From the NCBI RefSeq assembly GCF_002838065.1, contig NZ_PIZU01000013.1, positions 62,001 through 126,000 on the forward strand: a stretch of 64,000 bases of DNA. The letters run 5' to 3'. The DNA comes from Mycobacterium hubeiense. GTDB taxonomy: Bacteria; Actinomycetota; Actinomycetes; Mycobacteriales; Mycobacteriaceae. The position numbers were made by a program, and so were the translations under genes. Every line of letters starts with the position of its first letter. Position 1 is the stretch's first letter. Shown piece by piece: positions 1-8,611 of the stretch. The notes beneath the pieces were generated by a model. It was not told the origin of the DNA and searched no databases. It saw only the letters and a list, made by a program, of their open reading frames with translations.

Positions 1-787
1 CGTACATGAGCTTCAACGGAATTCCGATCCGCGGCGGCCGTGCTCCGCCTGCCCGGGCAGCCGTTGTGTAGAGTTCGCGCGCGCTGATGTAGCGCTCCGA
101 GATGATGTACCGCTCGCCGACGCGGCCCTTCTCTGCGGCCAGGATCAGTGCACGAGCCGCGTCTTCGATGCCGACTACTTCCATCGACATGTCCTTGACG
201 TACACGGGCATCTTGCCCTTGCCCGCCGCGGCCACCAGCGACCCGTGTGGAGTCGGCTGAAAGTCGCCGGGGCCGTACGTGTTCGAGACGCACATCGCGA
301 CCGCAGGCAGTCCCCGTTCCCGTGCGTACTGCAATACCAGGTTCTCGGCCTCGACCCGCGACCGAATGTAGCTGCCGCCCTTGTCTGCCCAGTTGAACGG
401 CTCGTTCTCCGTAACCGGTCGACCGTCTTCGCTGAGTGCGATCGTGCCGATGGTGCTGGTGAACACGAAACGCCGCAGGTCTGCGTCCACGGCGGCGTCG
501 AGGACGTGGCGCAGGCCCTCGACATTGGTGCGGAACAGCGGGGCAGGGTCACGCAGCCAGGCCCGGGTGTCGACGACACAGTAGTAGACGTCGTCGCAGC
601 CGTCCATTGCGTCGCGCAGCACTGCGTCGTCGAAGACATCGCCGTAGTGCCGTTCGATGTCGAGGTCGTCGAGTGCGACGGTGGAACTGGTGCGGCGCAA
701 TAGGACTCGCACCCGCTCCCCCCGCTCCACGAGTTGTCGCGTGACGTGCGAACCGAGGAACCCGCTCGCGCCGATTACCAGTTTCAT
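1..787 (-). CDS. NAD(P)-dependent epimerase/dehydratase (extended SDR), 3' end outside window
   Basis: The reverse-strand frame opens at ATG 787 and stays open for 262 codons to the window edge, so the C-terminus is missing. The start of the protein (KLVIGASGFLGSHV) is the Rossmann GxxGxxG nucleotide-binding loop of extended SDRs. Further on come a TSTIGT serine segment and a Y-x-x-S-R active-site motif, with Arg where the family normally has Lys. A sugar-nucleotide epimerase, a 3-beta-HSD-like or a dihydroflavonol-reductase-like role is possible; substrate unknown. It is the last visible gene of a minus-strand run with the hydrolase, small protein and FadD upstream. Confidence 0.8.
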   Translation of the reverse strand, partial: MKLVIGASGFLGSHVTRQLVERGERVRVLLRRTSSTVALDDLDIERHYGDVFDDAVLRDAMDGCDDVYYCVVDTRAWLRDPAPLFRTNVEGLRHVLDAAVDADLRRFVFTSTIGTIALSEDGRPVTENEPFNWADKGGSYIRSRVEAENLVLQYARERGLPAVAMCVSNTYGPGDFQPTPHGSLVAAAGKGKMPVYVKDMSMEVVGIEDAARALILAAEKGRVGERYIISERYISARELYTTAARAGGARPPRIGIPLKLMY

Positions 788-810
788 CGCCACGTCAGCA
801 CTCTCACCGC

Positions 811-1698
811 CTACCGCTGGGCAAGCAATCTGAGCCGAGATCGGACCCGCCGCTCCAAAAAGTCGCCGAGCACGTTCTCGAAGACCGCGTTGTCGTCGCC
901 GGCCACCATGTGGTGAGCGCCTGCGACGGTGGCGAACTCCGCGTGCGGCACCAGGTCGAGGAAGCGGATCGAATCGTCGACGCTGAGCACATCGGATTCC
1001 CCTCCGCGCACCAGCAGCGTCGGCAGCCGCAGGCTGCTGGCCGCCGCACCCAGCCGCGCGGGGTCGATGAGTTGGTTGCGCTGCACCGCTTGGTCGGTGG
1101 GTGAGGCCATGAAGGCCGGATCCCAGTGCCAGTACCACCGCCCGTCGCGCAGCCGCAGGTTCTTTTTCAAGCCGTCGAGGTTGCGCGGTCGGGGGCGGTG
1201 AGGAAGGTACGCGGCGACTGCGTCGGCGACCTCCTCAAGTGAGCCGAACCCTTCCTCGGCGTGCGACACCATGAAGTTGCGGATCCTGTTGGTTCCCGAC
1301 GGCTGCAGAAACGGCGACACGTCGACCAGCACCAGGCCGAGCGCGAGATCGGGTCTGCCGCCAAGCGCTTCCAGCGACGCATTGCCTCCCAGCGATGCAC
1401 CGACGAGCACCGGAGGGCGACCGAGGAACTCGGTTATGCAGACCACGTCTGCGGCGAAGCGCTCGAGGTCGTAACGCCCGTCGGCCGACCAGCCGCTGTC
1501 GCCGTGCCCGCGCAGGTCGACCGTCAGGGCGTACCAACCCTGCCCGCCGAGATCCGCCGCGGTCGCCTTCCACGAATGCCGGGTCTGGCCGCCGCCATGC
1601 AGAAGCACCACCGGCGAATCGGCCGGATCACCAAATGCGTCTGCGGCCAAGGTGACGTCGTCGGCCGGAATATTCAGTGCCGCTTGCTGACTCGCCAT
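811..1698 (-). CDS. alpha/beta-fold hydrolase
   Basis: This 295-residue alpha/beta hydrolase has the oxyanion HGGG segment near residue 35, a nucleophile elbow G-A-S-L-G-G near residue 100, an acidic residue in RGGESDVL and a catalytic His in GAHHM near the C-terminus. The Ser-Asp-His triad is therefore intact. Length and motifs fit esterases and C-C bond hydrolases. It sits 2 nt downstream of the small protein at 1701-2012 and 23 nt before the epimerase, so the four minus-strand genes are probably co-transcribed. Substrate is not inferable. Confidence 0.85.
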   Translation of the reverse strand: MASQQAALNIPADDVTLAADAFGDPADSPVVLLHGGGQTRHSWKATAADLGGQGWYALTVDLRGHGDSGWSADGRYDLERFAADVVCITEFLGRPPVLVGASLGGNASLEALGGRPDLALGLVLVDVSPFLQPSGTNRIRNFMVSHAEEGFGSLEEVADAVAAYLPHRPRPRNLDGLKKNLRLRDGRWYWHWDPAFMASPTDQAVQRNQLIDPARLGAAASSLRLPTLLVRGGESDVLSVDDSIRFLDLVPHAEFATVAGAHHMVAGDDNAVFENVLGDFLERRVRSRLRLLAQR

Positions 1699-1700
1699 CG

Positions 1701-2012
1701 TCAGTCGCTGGCCGGCAGCGGCTTGGCCTCTTTGAGGCGCAGTGCCGTCTCCCCCACGCTCAGCGTGCCCGCTCCCGCTTTCGTCACCAAGACCTCGGCG
1801 CCGGTCTCATCGACATAACGCTTGCCCATCACGTTGCCTTCGGCGAACGCCGGATCGGGTGCGCCGCCGGATTTCTCGGTGCCTTCTTGACTATCCAACG
1901 TTACCATCGGCTGCCCGCCGCAGCGCAGGTCGTCGAGGCTGTCGGCGGCCCTGACGACGATAACCTGGGTGTCACACACCTGGCTCTGCAGCCGAGTGCC
2001 GTTCTTGATCAT
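1701..2012 (-). CDS. conserved hypothetical protein (103 aa)
   Basis: A 103-residue soluble protein opening MIKNGTRLQSQVCDTQVIVV, with two Cys residues (in VCDT and LRCGG) separated by about 20 residues and a charged C-terminal half. No enzymatic motif is recognised. It lies 11 nt downstream of the FadD stop and 2 nt before the hydrolase. That tight packing and the matching codon use support a real gene. The two cysteines might bind a metal, but this is a guess. Confidence 0.7.
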   Translation of the reverse strand: MIKNGTRLQSQVCDTQVIVVRAADSLDDLRCGGQPMVTLDSQEGTEKSGGAPDPAFAEGNVMGKRYVDETGAEVLVTKAGAGTLSVGETALRLKEAKPLPASD

Positions 2013-2023
2013 GTTGACTTCCT

Positions 2024-3523
2024 TTACTTTTCGGCCATCGCAGCGCTCAGGCTTTCGACGATCTCGCGGCGCAGCAGCTTGCCGGTCGCGTTCGTCGGTA
2101 ACTCGTCGCGAAACACGACGCGGTCCGGGGTCCGTGATCCTCGCAGGAACTTCCGAGCGAACTCGCGCAGTTCATCCGGATCGGGGTCGACGCCCGCTGC
2201 GGGAACCACTACGGCGACAATAGCCTGGCCCCACTGCGGATCCTCCACGCCCACCACAGCGACCTCGCGCACGTGCGGATGCTCGATGAGCACATCCTCC
2301 AGCTCCGCGGGTGCGATGTTCTCGCCGCCGCGAATGATGGTGTCGTCGGACCGCCCGGTGATGAACAGATAGCCAGCCTCGTCGAGTGTCGCGATGTCCT
2401 TGGTGGGGAACCAGCCTTCGTCGTCGAGCACCGATCCGATTCCGGTGTACTTTCCGGAAACCTGTTCGCCTCGCACATAGAGCTCACCGGGCTCGCCAGG
2501 CCCCAGGACACGACCGTTTTCGTCGCGGATCTGTACCTCGATGCCTGGCACCGGTCTGCCGACCGAACCGAGTCGCCTCGCGACGGCTTCGTCGGTGTTG
2601 CCGTACGCCTCGCGATGATCGTCGGGCGTGAGCACCGCGATGGTCGAGCTGGTCTCGGTGAGGCCGTAGGCGTTGACGAACCCGACGTGGGGCAGCAGGT
2701 CCATCGCCTTGCGCACCAACGGAAGTCCCACTTTCGACCCGCCGTAAGCCAGGTTGCGGAGCGAGGGCAGCTCGACAGGATCCTGCTCGAGAGCGGTGAC
2801 GATGCGGTCGAGCATGGTGGGGACGACTGTCGCGGTCGTCACCTTTTCCTCGACAACCAGGCGCACCCACTCGCGGGCATCGAAATTGGGCAGGTACACC
2901 ATCTTTCGGCCGGCGTAGAGGTTCGAGATCGCCGCGTTCACTCCAGCGATGTGATACGGCGGCACACAGATCAGCGCCGCGTCGTCGGGCTCGGCCGAAC
3001 CGAACTCGACGGTGCCGGTGATGTAGCTGGTCAGGTTGCCGTGGGTCAACTCGACGGCCTTCGGCTTCGATGTGGTGCCCGACGTGAACAACACGATCGC
3101 CACGTCATCGAGGTCGGCGAACTCTGCGGCCGGCTCTGCGGTGCGTGCCGCGGCGAGGAATTCATCGGAGTCCATCACGCGCTTGCCCGCGTCGCCGACC
3201 ATCTCGCGGTAGCAACTGTCAACGATGACCAGTGGATCCGGCAGCCGTCCGATCAGCTCCTGAATCCCCTCCGCGCTCAGGCGGTAGTTGATCGGCGTGT
3301 ACGCCTTCGCAGCGCGCGCCGAAGCGAAAATCAGCAGCGGCGCCATAATGCCCCCGGAGCCGACGTAGGCCACGTGCTGCGTGCCCGACGCGGCGATTAT
3401 GGCCGCGCCGCCGTCGGCCAACGCGCTGAGCTCTGCGAGGGTCAGGCGGTTGGCGCCGTCCACGAGGGCGACCCGGTCGGGGTCCTCCGACACCGCCATC
3501 TCCAACAACAACGAAATGCTCAA
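2024..3523 (-). CDS. FadD-type acyl-CoA ligase (class I adenylate-forming enzyme)
   Basis: A 499-residue AMP-forming acyl-CoA/aryl-CoA synthetase. It has the P-loop FTSGTTSKPKAVELTHGN near residue 145, the adenine-binding YGLTETSS, the hinge motif GRSDDTIIRGGENIAPAELE and the C-terminal catalytic Lys in TNATGKLLRREI. All core A-motifs are present, so it should activate a carboxylic acid with ATP and CoA. It starts at ATG 3523, divergent from the thiolase at 3659. The shared 135-bp gap contains two palindromic operator-like sites. Substrate class unknown. Confidence 0.92.
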   Translation of the reverse strand: MSISLLLEMAVSEDPDRVALVDGANRLTLAELSALADGGAAIIAASGTQHVAYVGSGGIMAPLLIFASARAAKAYTPINYRLSAEGIQELIGRLPDPLVIVDSCYREMVGDAGKRVMDSDEFLAAARTAEPAAEFADLDDVAIVLFTSGTTSKPKAVELTHGNLTSYITGTVEFGSAEPDDAALICVPPYHIAGVNAAISNLYAGRKMVYLPNFDAREWVRLVVEEKVTTATVVPTMLDRIVTALEQDPVELPSLRNLAYGGSKVGLPLVRKAMDLLPHVGFVNAYGLTETSSTIAVLTPDDHREAYGNTDEAVARRLGSVGRPVPGIEVQIRDENGRVLGPGEPGELYVRGEQVSGKYTGIGSVLDDEGWFPTKDIATLDEAGYLFITGRSDDTIIRGGENIAPAELEDVLIEHPHVREVAVVGVEDPQWGQAIVAVVVPAAGVDPDPDELREFARKFLRGSRTPDRVVFRDELPTNATGKLLRREIVESLSAAMAEK

Positions 3524-3553
3524 CGCACTCAGCCTTCACTCGCGGGGTAGGGC

Positions 3554-3577
3554 GATTCTAGACTCTCGCTGAGAATC
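3554..3577. promoter_or_regulatory. inverted repeat GATTCT-N12-AGAATC in the fadD/thiolase divergent promoter
   Basis: Perfect 6-bp half-sites separated by 12 nt, 31 nt upstream of the fadD start. Plausible regulator site; no cognate regulator is adjacent. Confidence 0.35.
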
Positions 3578-3578
3578 A

Positions 3579-3594
3579 GGTATATAGTTATAGA
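3579..3594. promoter_or_regulatory. operator-like palindrome GGTATA-TAGT-TATAGA
   Basis: AT-rich, near-palindromic site in the fadD/thiolase divergent promoter. It shares a 13-nt core (TATATAGTTATAG) with a perfect version at 37988-38003, which sits in front of another thiolase cluster. The recurrence suggests a common regulator for both divergons. Confidence 0.5.
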
Positions 3595-3658
3595 GTTATC
3601 GACGTCAAATCCAGCGCGCACTCTCGGTTCGACTGCGCGCAGACGCCAGAGGAGCTCA

Positions 3659-4813
3659 ATGAGCAGCACGCCTGATATCGCCATCATCGGCGTCGGCCTC
3701 CACCCATTCGGACGATACGAGGACCGGTCGGCGCTGGAAATGGGCGCCGTGGCGATCAGCAGGGCGTTGCGTGACGCCGGTGTGGACTTCGCCGATGTCG
3801 ACAGCCTCTACGCAGGCAGCCTCGAAGTGGCCAACCCTGAAGCGATCACCGGCCTGGTCGGCATGACAGGGATTCCCGCACGCGCCACGCTGAGCGGTTG
3901 CGCAACCGGCAACTCGCTGCTCACATTGGCCGCCCGCGACGTCGCGCTTGGCGAAGCCGAGATCGCGGTCGGCGTCGGGCTGGACAAGCATCCGCGTGGC
4001 GCCTTCGGCGCCGACCCCTCGGTGTCGGGGCTGCCGCAGTGGTACGGCGACCAAGGGATGTTTCTGACCACCCACTACTTCGGCACCAAGATCATGCGGT
4101 ACATGCATGACCACGGCATCACCGAGCAGGCGCTGGCCCGCGTCGCGGCAAAGAACTTCGACAACGGCGCGCGCAATCCCAACGCCTGGCGGCGCAAGCC
4201 GATGAGCGAGGAGGCGATCCTGGCCTCGCCGATCGTCAACGCCCCACTGCGGCAATACATGTACTGCAACCCCAACGAAGGCGCAGCCGCGGTGGTGGTG
4301 TGCCGGGCGGACGCGGCCAAGAAGTACACCGACACACCGATCTATCTGCGATCGAGCGCGCTGCGTAGCCGCCGCGAGGGCGCGTATGAACTGCTGCGCA
4401 CCTCGATCGAGTTGCCCATCGTTCCCGGTACTACCGCCGAAGCGGCCAAGGCAGCCTACGAAATCGCCGGCATCGGTCCCGAGGACATCGACGTCGCGCA
4501 GCTGCAGGACACCGACTCCGGATCCGAGGTCATTCACATGGCCGAGACGATGCTGTGCAAGGACGGCGAGCAGGAGGCGCTGCTTGCCGACGGGGCCACG
4601 CGAATCGGCGGCAGGCTGCCGATCAACACCGACGGCGGCCTGCTCGCCAACGGCGAGCCCGTCGGCGCATCGGGGCTGCGGCAGGTGTTCGAGTTGGTGC
4701 ATCAGCTGCGCGGCACCGCGGGCGATAGGCAGGTGCCCAACGAGCCGCGGGTGGCTCTGGCTCAGCTCTACGGGGCGCCCGGAACTGCGGCCGTCGCGAT
4801 CCTCTCCAGATAA
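3659..4813 (+). CDS. thiolase-family protein (acetyl-CoA acetyltransferase / lipid-transfer type)
   Basis: 384 residues of the SCP2/Ltp-type thiolase group common in mycobacteria. The nucleophilic Cys is C81 in LSGCATGNS. The C-terminal loop reads NTDGGLLANGEPVGASG, where the usual His of GHP is replaced by Glu; this subgroup often carries that change, so the reaction may not be classical thiolysis. The start ATG follows AGAGGAGCTCA, a good ribosome-binding site. It leads a plus-strand operon with a P450 (18 nt downstream) and a hydrolase. Confidence 0.88.
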   Translation: MSSTPDIAIIGVGLHPFGRYEDRSALEMGAVAISRALRDAGVDFADVDSLYAGSLEVANPEAITGLVGMTGIPARATLSGCATGNSLLTLAARDVALGEAEIAVGVGLDKHPRGAFGADPSVSGLPQWYGDQGMFLTTHYFGTKIMRYMHDHGITEQALARVAAKNFDNGARNPNAWRRKPMSEEAILASPIVNAPLRQYMYCNPNEGAAAVVVCRADAAKKYTDTPIYLRSSALRSRREGAYELLRTSIELPIVPGTTAEAAKAAYEIAGIGPEDIDVAQLQDTDSGSEVIHMAETMLCKDGEQEALLADGATRIGGRLPINTDGGLLANGEPVGASGLRQVFELVHQLRGTAGDRQVPNEPRVALAQLYGAPGTAAVAILSR

Positions 4814-4831
4814 CGAAAGGCAATACTGGCA

Positions 4832-6052
4832 ATGACCAACGCTCAGACCGAAGCTCAGCGTCGCGCGGAAGTTGACTTGGATCACCACTCGCCCGAGTTC
4901 CGTGAGGACCCGTACGGGAAGTTTCGCGAAATGCGCGAAAGCGGTTGCCCAGTAGCGCATTCCGACCACTACGAAGGGTTCTGGGCACTGGTCGACTATG
5001 CCTCGGTGTTCGAGGCCGCCCGCGACGACGACCTGTTCAACTCGTACCCGTCGGTCGGCGTGCCCGCCAGCGAGTTGCCGCTGCCGATCCTGCCGATCGA
5101 ATCGGACCCGCCGGAGACCCAGCAGTTGCGTGAGATCACCCTCAAGCGGTTCTCGCCGGGCGCGGCGGAGCGGTTCCGCGAGTCGGCGATCGCGATGACC
5201 AACGAGGCCATCGACGCGTTCATCGAGCGCGGGGAGTGTGATCTCGTCGGGGAGCTGACCACGCCACTTCCTGCCCGGCTGATCCTGCGGCTGATGAACT
5301 TTGATGAGTCGAGGTACATGAACTGGGTGCACTGGGTGCACACCACCGTGCACGATCGGGCCCACGATCCAGAGAAGGCGGGCACGGCCGGCATGGAGAT
5401 GTTCGCCGAGATCGTCAAGCACATGGAGGAGCGCCGGGCCCAGGGGCTGGGCGACGACCTGTTCAGCGACATCCTGCGGGGCACGCTGAACGGCAAGCCG
5501 CTCGACGACGGCCAGATCACCATGTACACGGTGCTGATGATGCTGGGCGGCATGGACACCACCAGCGGCTTCACCGGCAACGTGTTGTTGCGGCTGTGCC
5601 GGGATCGCGAACTGCGCCAACAGTTTATCGACGATCCGAGCCTGGTCAAGAAGGGCACCGACGAACTGCTGCGGCTGTATACACCGACTCTCGGCCTGGC
5701 CCGCACAGTCTCACGTGACGCCGAATTCCATGGGCAGCAGCTGTGCAAGGGCGACAGAGCGATTCTGATGTGGGCGGCCGCCAACCGCGACCCGGCGATG
5801 TTCGAAGACCCCGACACGCTGGATCTGTCTCGGCCGAATGCCAAGAAGCAGATGGCATTTGGAGTAGGGATGCACCGCTGCCTCGGATCCCACTACGCCA
5901 AGATGATGTTTGACGTCATGTTGACGCAGGTGTTGAAGCGGCTGCCGGACTTCGAGCTCGCGGGCGAGCCGAAACTCTTCGAGGACGCGGGCGAGGTGTA
6001 TGCGGTGCGCGAATTGCCGGTGAAGTTCACACCGGGTCCACGCCTGGGCTGA
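4832..6052 (+). CDS. cytochrome P450
   Basis: A complete 406-residue soluble bacterial P450. The I-helix oxygen-activation motif is GGMDTT (usually A-G-x-D-T-T). The ExxR motif is in TDELLRLY, and the heme ligand is Cys350 in FGVGMHRCLGSH. It should hydroxylate or epoxidise a hydrophobic substrate using electrons from a ferredoxin; no ferredoxin gene is seen in the window. Start ATG 4832 follows GAAAGGCAATACTGGCA. It lies between a thiolase and a hydrolase in one operon, suggesting oxidation of the same substrate. Confidence 0.93.
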   Translation: MTNAQTEAQRRAEVDLDHHSPEFREDPYGKFREMRESGCPVAHSDHYEGFWALVDYASVFEAARDDDLFNSYPSVGVPASELPLPILPIESDPPETQQLREITLKRFSPGAAERFRESAIAMTNEAIDAFIERGECDLVGELTTPLPARLILRLMNFDESRYMNWVHWVHTTVHDRAHDPEKAGTAGMEMFAEIVKHMEERRAQGLGDDLFSDILRGTLNGKPLDDGQITMYTVLMMLGGMDTTSGFTGNVLLRLCRDRELRQQFIDDPSLVKKGTDELLRLYTPTLGLARTVSRDAEFHGQQLCKGDRAILMWAAANRDPAMFEDPDTLDLSRPNAKKQMAFGVGMHRCLGSHYAKMMFDVMLTQVLKRLPDFELAGEPKLFEDAGEVYAVRELPVKFTPGPRLG

Positions 6053-6055
6053 TCG

Positions 6056-6886
6056 GTGCCCTCCGTCGCCGTCGGCGATGTCGAAATCGACTACACCGAC
6101 ACGGGTTCCGGGCCGGCGGTGGTGTTCGTCCATGGCGCGTATGTCACCGGTCGGTTGTGGCAGGACGTCGTCGACCGCCTCTCCGACAGCCACCGGTGCA
6201 TTGCACCGACGTTGCCGTTCGGTGCTCAGGCCGAGCCGGTCGGCGTGGACGTCGATCTCAGCGTCGCCGCGTCGGGCAGGCTGATCCTCGGCCTCCTCGA
6301 AGCGCTCGATCTGTCCGACGTCACGCTGGTGGCCAACGACACCGGCGGCGGGATCGTGCTCGCGTCGCTGGGAGACGCCGCGCTGAACTGGGGCCGGGTG
6401 TCGAGATTGGTGTTCACCAATTGCGATAGCTTCGAGCATTTTCCGCCGAGTTCCTTCGCGCCGATCGTGCGGTTGTGCGCGCTGAATCAGACCCTCGGCT
6501 CGCTCGTGCTGAAGGCGTTGACGACTGCGCCCGGTCTCAAGGCCTTCACGTCGGCAGTTACTCGAAATGGCATCGACGCGGCGCGCAGGCCCGCGATCTT
6601 TGGTGGCTTTCTGGCGTCCGCCGCAGTGCGGCGCGAGGCCGCCCGATTCACCGCCGACCTCAAGCCCAGCCACACCCTGGCCGCAGTGGACGCGTTGAAG
6701 CGTTGGGACAAACCGGTGCTGATGGCATGGGGAACCAGCGACAAGATGTTCCCGCTCTCGCATGCGCAACGGCTCGCCGAGACGTTTCCCAACGCCGAGG
6801 TGCGCACCATCGAGGACAGCTCGACCTACGTCATGCTGGATCAGCCGGATGCAACTGCCAGTGCCATCAGCGAATTCGTCAAATAA
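6056..6886 (+). CDS. alpha/beta hydrolase, Asp-nucleophile type, catalytic His replaced
   Basis: 276 residues from GTG 6056, 3 nt after the P450 stop. It has the oxyanion motif FVHGAYV and a nucleophile elbow N-D-T-G-G-G with Asp in the nucleophile position, as in haloalkane dehalogenases and epoxide hydrolases. The C-terminal segment EDSSTYVMLDQPD aligns with the usual GHF-xx-EDxPE His loop but has Thr instead of His. Activity is therefore uncertain: a dehalogenase/epoxide hydrolase relative or a non-canonical enzyme. An intrinsic terminator overlaps its stop codon, ending the operon. Confidence 0.85.
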   Translation: MPSVAVGDVEIDYTDTGSGPAVVFVHGAYVTGRLWQDVVDRLSDSHRCIAPTLPFGAQAEPVGVDVDLSVAASGRLILGLLEALDLSDVTLVANDTGGGIVLASLGDAALNWGRVSRLVFTNCDSFEHFPPSSFAPIVRLCALNQTLGSLVLKALTTAPGLKAFTSAVTRNGIDAARRPAIFGGFLASAAVRREAARFTADLKPSHTLAAVDALKRWDKPVLMAWGTSDKMFPLSHAQRLAETFPNAEVRTIEDSSTYVMLDQPDATASAISEFVK

Positions 6887-6905
6887 GGGCCCGGCGGGCC
6901 CTTTT
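6885..6905 (+). terminator. intrinsic terminator
   Basis: AAGGGCCC-GGC-GGGCCCTT followed by TT. The 8-bp GC-rich stem begins within the stop codon of the hydrolase and ends in a short T run, a textbook Rho-independent terminator for the 3659-6886 operon. Confidence 0.8.
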
Positions 6906-7076
6906 GCAGGCAGCTCGTTGACCGACAAATAGGCACCGCCCGGACGCGACTGTGCGGATTGATACGCCGACACCGGCATGTCGCGTATGAAATCGCACGG
7001 TCGAGGTGACCCGAGCCCAATGTCCCTGCGGCGGGGGCGCTGGGCCGAAGTTGTACGACACGGCCACCGAAATGGT

Positions 7077-7094
7077 TAAATGTTTAGTGCTTAG
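7077..7094. promoter_or_regulatory. operator-like element TAAATGTTTAG-N3-CTTAG upstream of fadD
   Basis: AT-rich element about 24 nt before the GTG of the ligase at 7118. Close relatives occur at 29601-29611 (TAATTGTTTAG) and 21172-21190 (TAAATGTTT-N6-TTTAG region), both in promoter gaps of other catabolic operons. Confidence 0.35.
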
Positions 7095-7117
7095 AGTCTG
7101 GCGGAGGAGGTCGCGCA

Positions 7118-8611
7118 GTGACGGCTGAAACCGTCGCCCGGTTGCTTGACGAGTCCGCCGCGGCGCGACCAGATCGGCCGCTGCTACGCGACTGCGCCGG
7201 CGCGACGCTGACCGTCGCCGAGGTGGCCGCGCTGTCGACGGCGGGCACCCGCTGGCTGTGGGACGCAGGCATCCGACCGGGGATGACCGTCGCGTGGCAG
7301 CTACCCTCGCTCACCTCGGCGGCGCTGCTGATGCTGGCGCTGGCCCGCAGCGCCGTCACCCAGGCACCGGTGCTGCACCTGTACCGACAGCGCGAGGTCT
7401 GCGCGGCACTTGACGTCGCCCAAGCCGACGCTCTAGTGGTCGACGGTTCGACGGCCGCCAACTCCCCACCTGGTACTCGCATCGTCACGCTGCCAGACGA
7501 TTTCGTTGAACGGCTGCAGGCCTTGCCGGCCGACCCGCATCCCCAACTGTGCCAACCCCATTCGGCCGACGCCACCCGATGGATCTACTTCACCTCCGGC
7601 ACCACCGGCCGCCCGAAGGGCGTGCGTCACACCGATGCCACCTTGTTGGCTGCGGCCTGCGGGTACGCCCAGTATCTGGGTCTGGGGCAACATCCCGACG
7701 AGGTTGGCACCATCGCCTTTCCCATCGCGCACATCGGCGGCATGGTCTATCTGGCCAGTGCGCTGATCGCGGACTTTCCCGTGCTGATGGTGCCCAAGGT
7801 CGACGCCGAAACGCTGCCCCAACTGCTTGCCGAGCATGGCGTGACCGTCACCGGCGCAAGCACCGCGTTCTATCAGATGCTGCTATCGGCACAGATCGCG
7901 AGCGGGAGCCGCGAGCCGCTCATCCCTTCGCTTCGCATGTTGATCGGCGGCGGGGCGGCGTGTCCGCCCGAACTGCACAAGCAGGTCCGCGAGCAGATGG
8001 GCGTCCCCATCGTGCACGCCTACGGCATGACGGAGGCCGCCATGGTATGTGTCAGCCCGGCCACCGACACCGAGGAGCAGCAGAGCAACAGTTCGGGCCG
8101 CCCCATTCCGGGGTCCGAGGTCAGGATCAGCGACAGCGGGGAAATCGAGCTGCGCGGCGACAACCTGACGCCGGGCTACGTGGACGCCGAACAATGGAGG
8201 CAGGCGCTGACGTCAGACGGCTGGTTCCGCACAGGTGACAGGGGCTATCTGCGGCCCGATGGTCGCATCGTGATCACGGGGCGCACCAAGGATTTGATCA
8301 TCCGCAAGGGCGAGAACATCGCACCCGACGAGATCGAGAACGAACTGCTCGCGCACCCCCTTGTCGACGAGGTCGCCGTGCTGGGACAACCCGACGAACT
8401 GCGCGGCGAGCTGGTGTGCGCAGTCGTGCGCCGCTCGTCGCGCCACCGCGACGTCACCCTCGACGAGCTCTGCGCCTTTCTGGACGAACGGGGGCTGATG
8501 AAGCAGAAGTGGCCCGAGCGGCTGGTCCTCGTCGACGAGTTTCCCATGACCGGCCTGGGCAAGATCGCGAAAGCGGAGCTGGCTCAACAAATTTCAGGAG
8601 GAAGCCAATGA
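7118..8611 (+). CDS. FadD-type acyl-CoA synthetase
   Basis: 497-residue adenylate-forming ligase from GTG 7118, preceded by GGCGGAGGAGG. Motifs in order: ATP-binding FTSGTTGRPKGVRHTD near residue 158, YGMTEAAM, hinge GRTKDLIIRKGENIAPDEIE, and C-terminal Lys in TGLGKIAKAEL. It should convert a free acid to a CoA thioester. Its stop overlaps the start of the following acyl-CoA dehydrogenase (ATGA). The pair is therefore translationally coupled, and its product is probably the dehydrogenase substrate. Confidence 0.92.
   Translation: MTAETVARLLDESAAARPDRPLLRDCAGATLTVAEVAALSTAGTRWLWDAGIRPGMTVAWQLPSLTSAALLMLALARSAVTQAPVLHLYRQREVCAALDVAQADALVVDGSTAANSPPGTRIVTLPDDFVERLQALPADPHPQLCQPHSADATRWIYFTSGTTGRPKGVRHTDATLLAAACGYAQYLGLGQHPDEVGTIAFPIAHIGGMVYLASALIADFPVLMVPKVDAETLPQLLAEHGVTVTGASTAFYQMLLSAQIASGSREPLIPSLRMLIGGGAACPPELHKQVREQMGVPIVHAYGMTEAAMVCVSPATDTEEQQSNSSGRPIPGSEVRISDSGEIELRGDNLTPGYVDAEQWRQALTSDGWFRTGDRGYLRPDGRIVITGRTKDLIIRKGENIAPDEIENELLAHPLVDEVAVLGQPDELRGELVCAVVRRSSRHRDVTLDELCAFLDERGLMKQKWPERLVLVDEFPMTGLGKIAKAELAQQISGGSQ

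Noticed and set aside
2273..3550. 425-residue plus-strand open frame
   Set aside because: Antisense to the FadD gene, whose motifs are unmistakable; no family resemblance in the shadow.
3656..5620. 654-residue minus-strand open frame
   Set aside because: It is antisense to the thiolase and P450 genes and has low-complexity His/Arg/Gly composition typical of high-G+C shadow frames.
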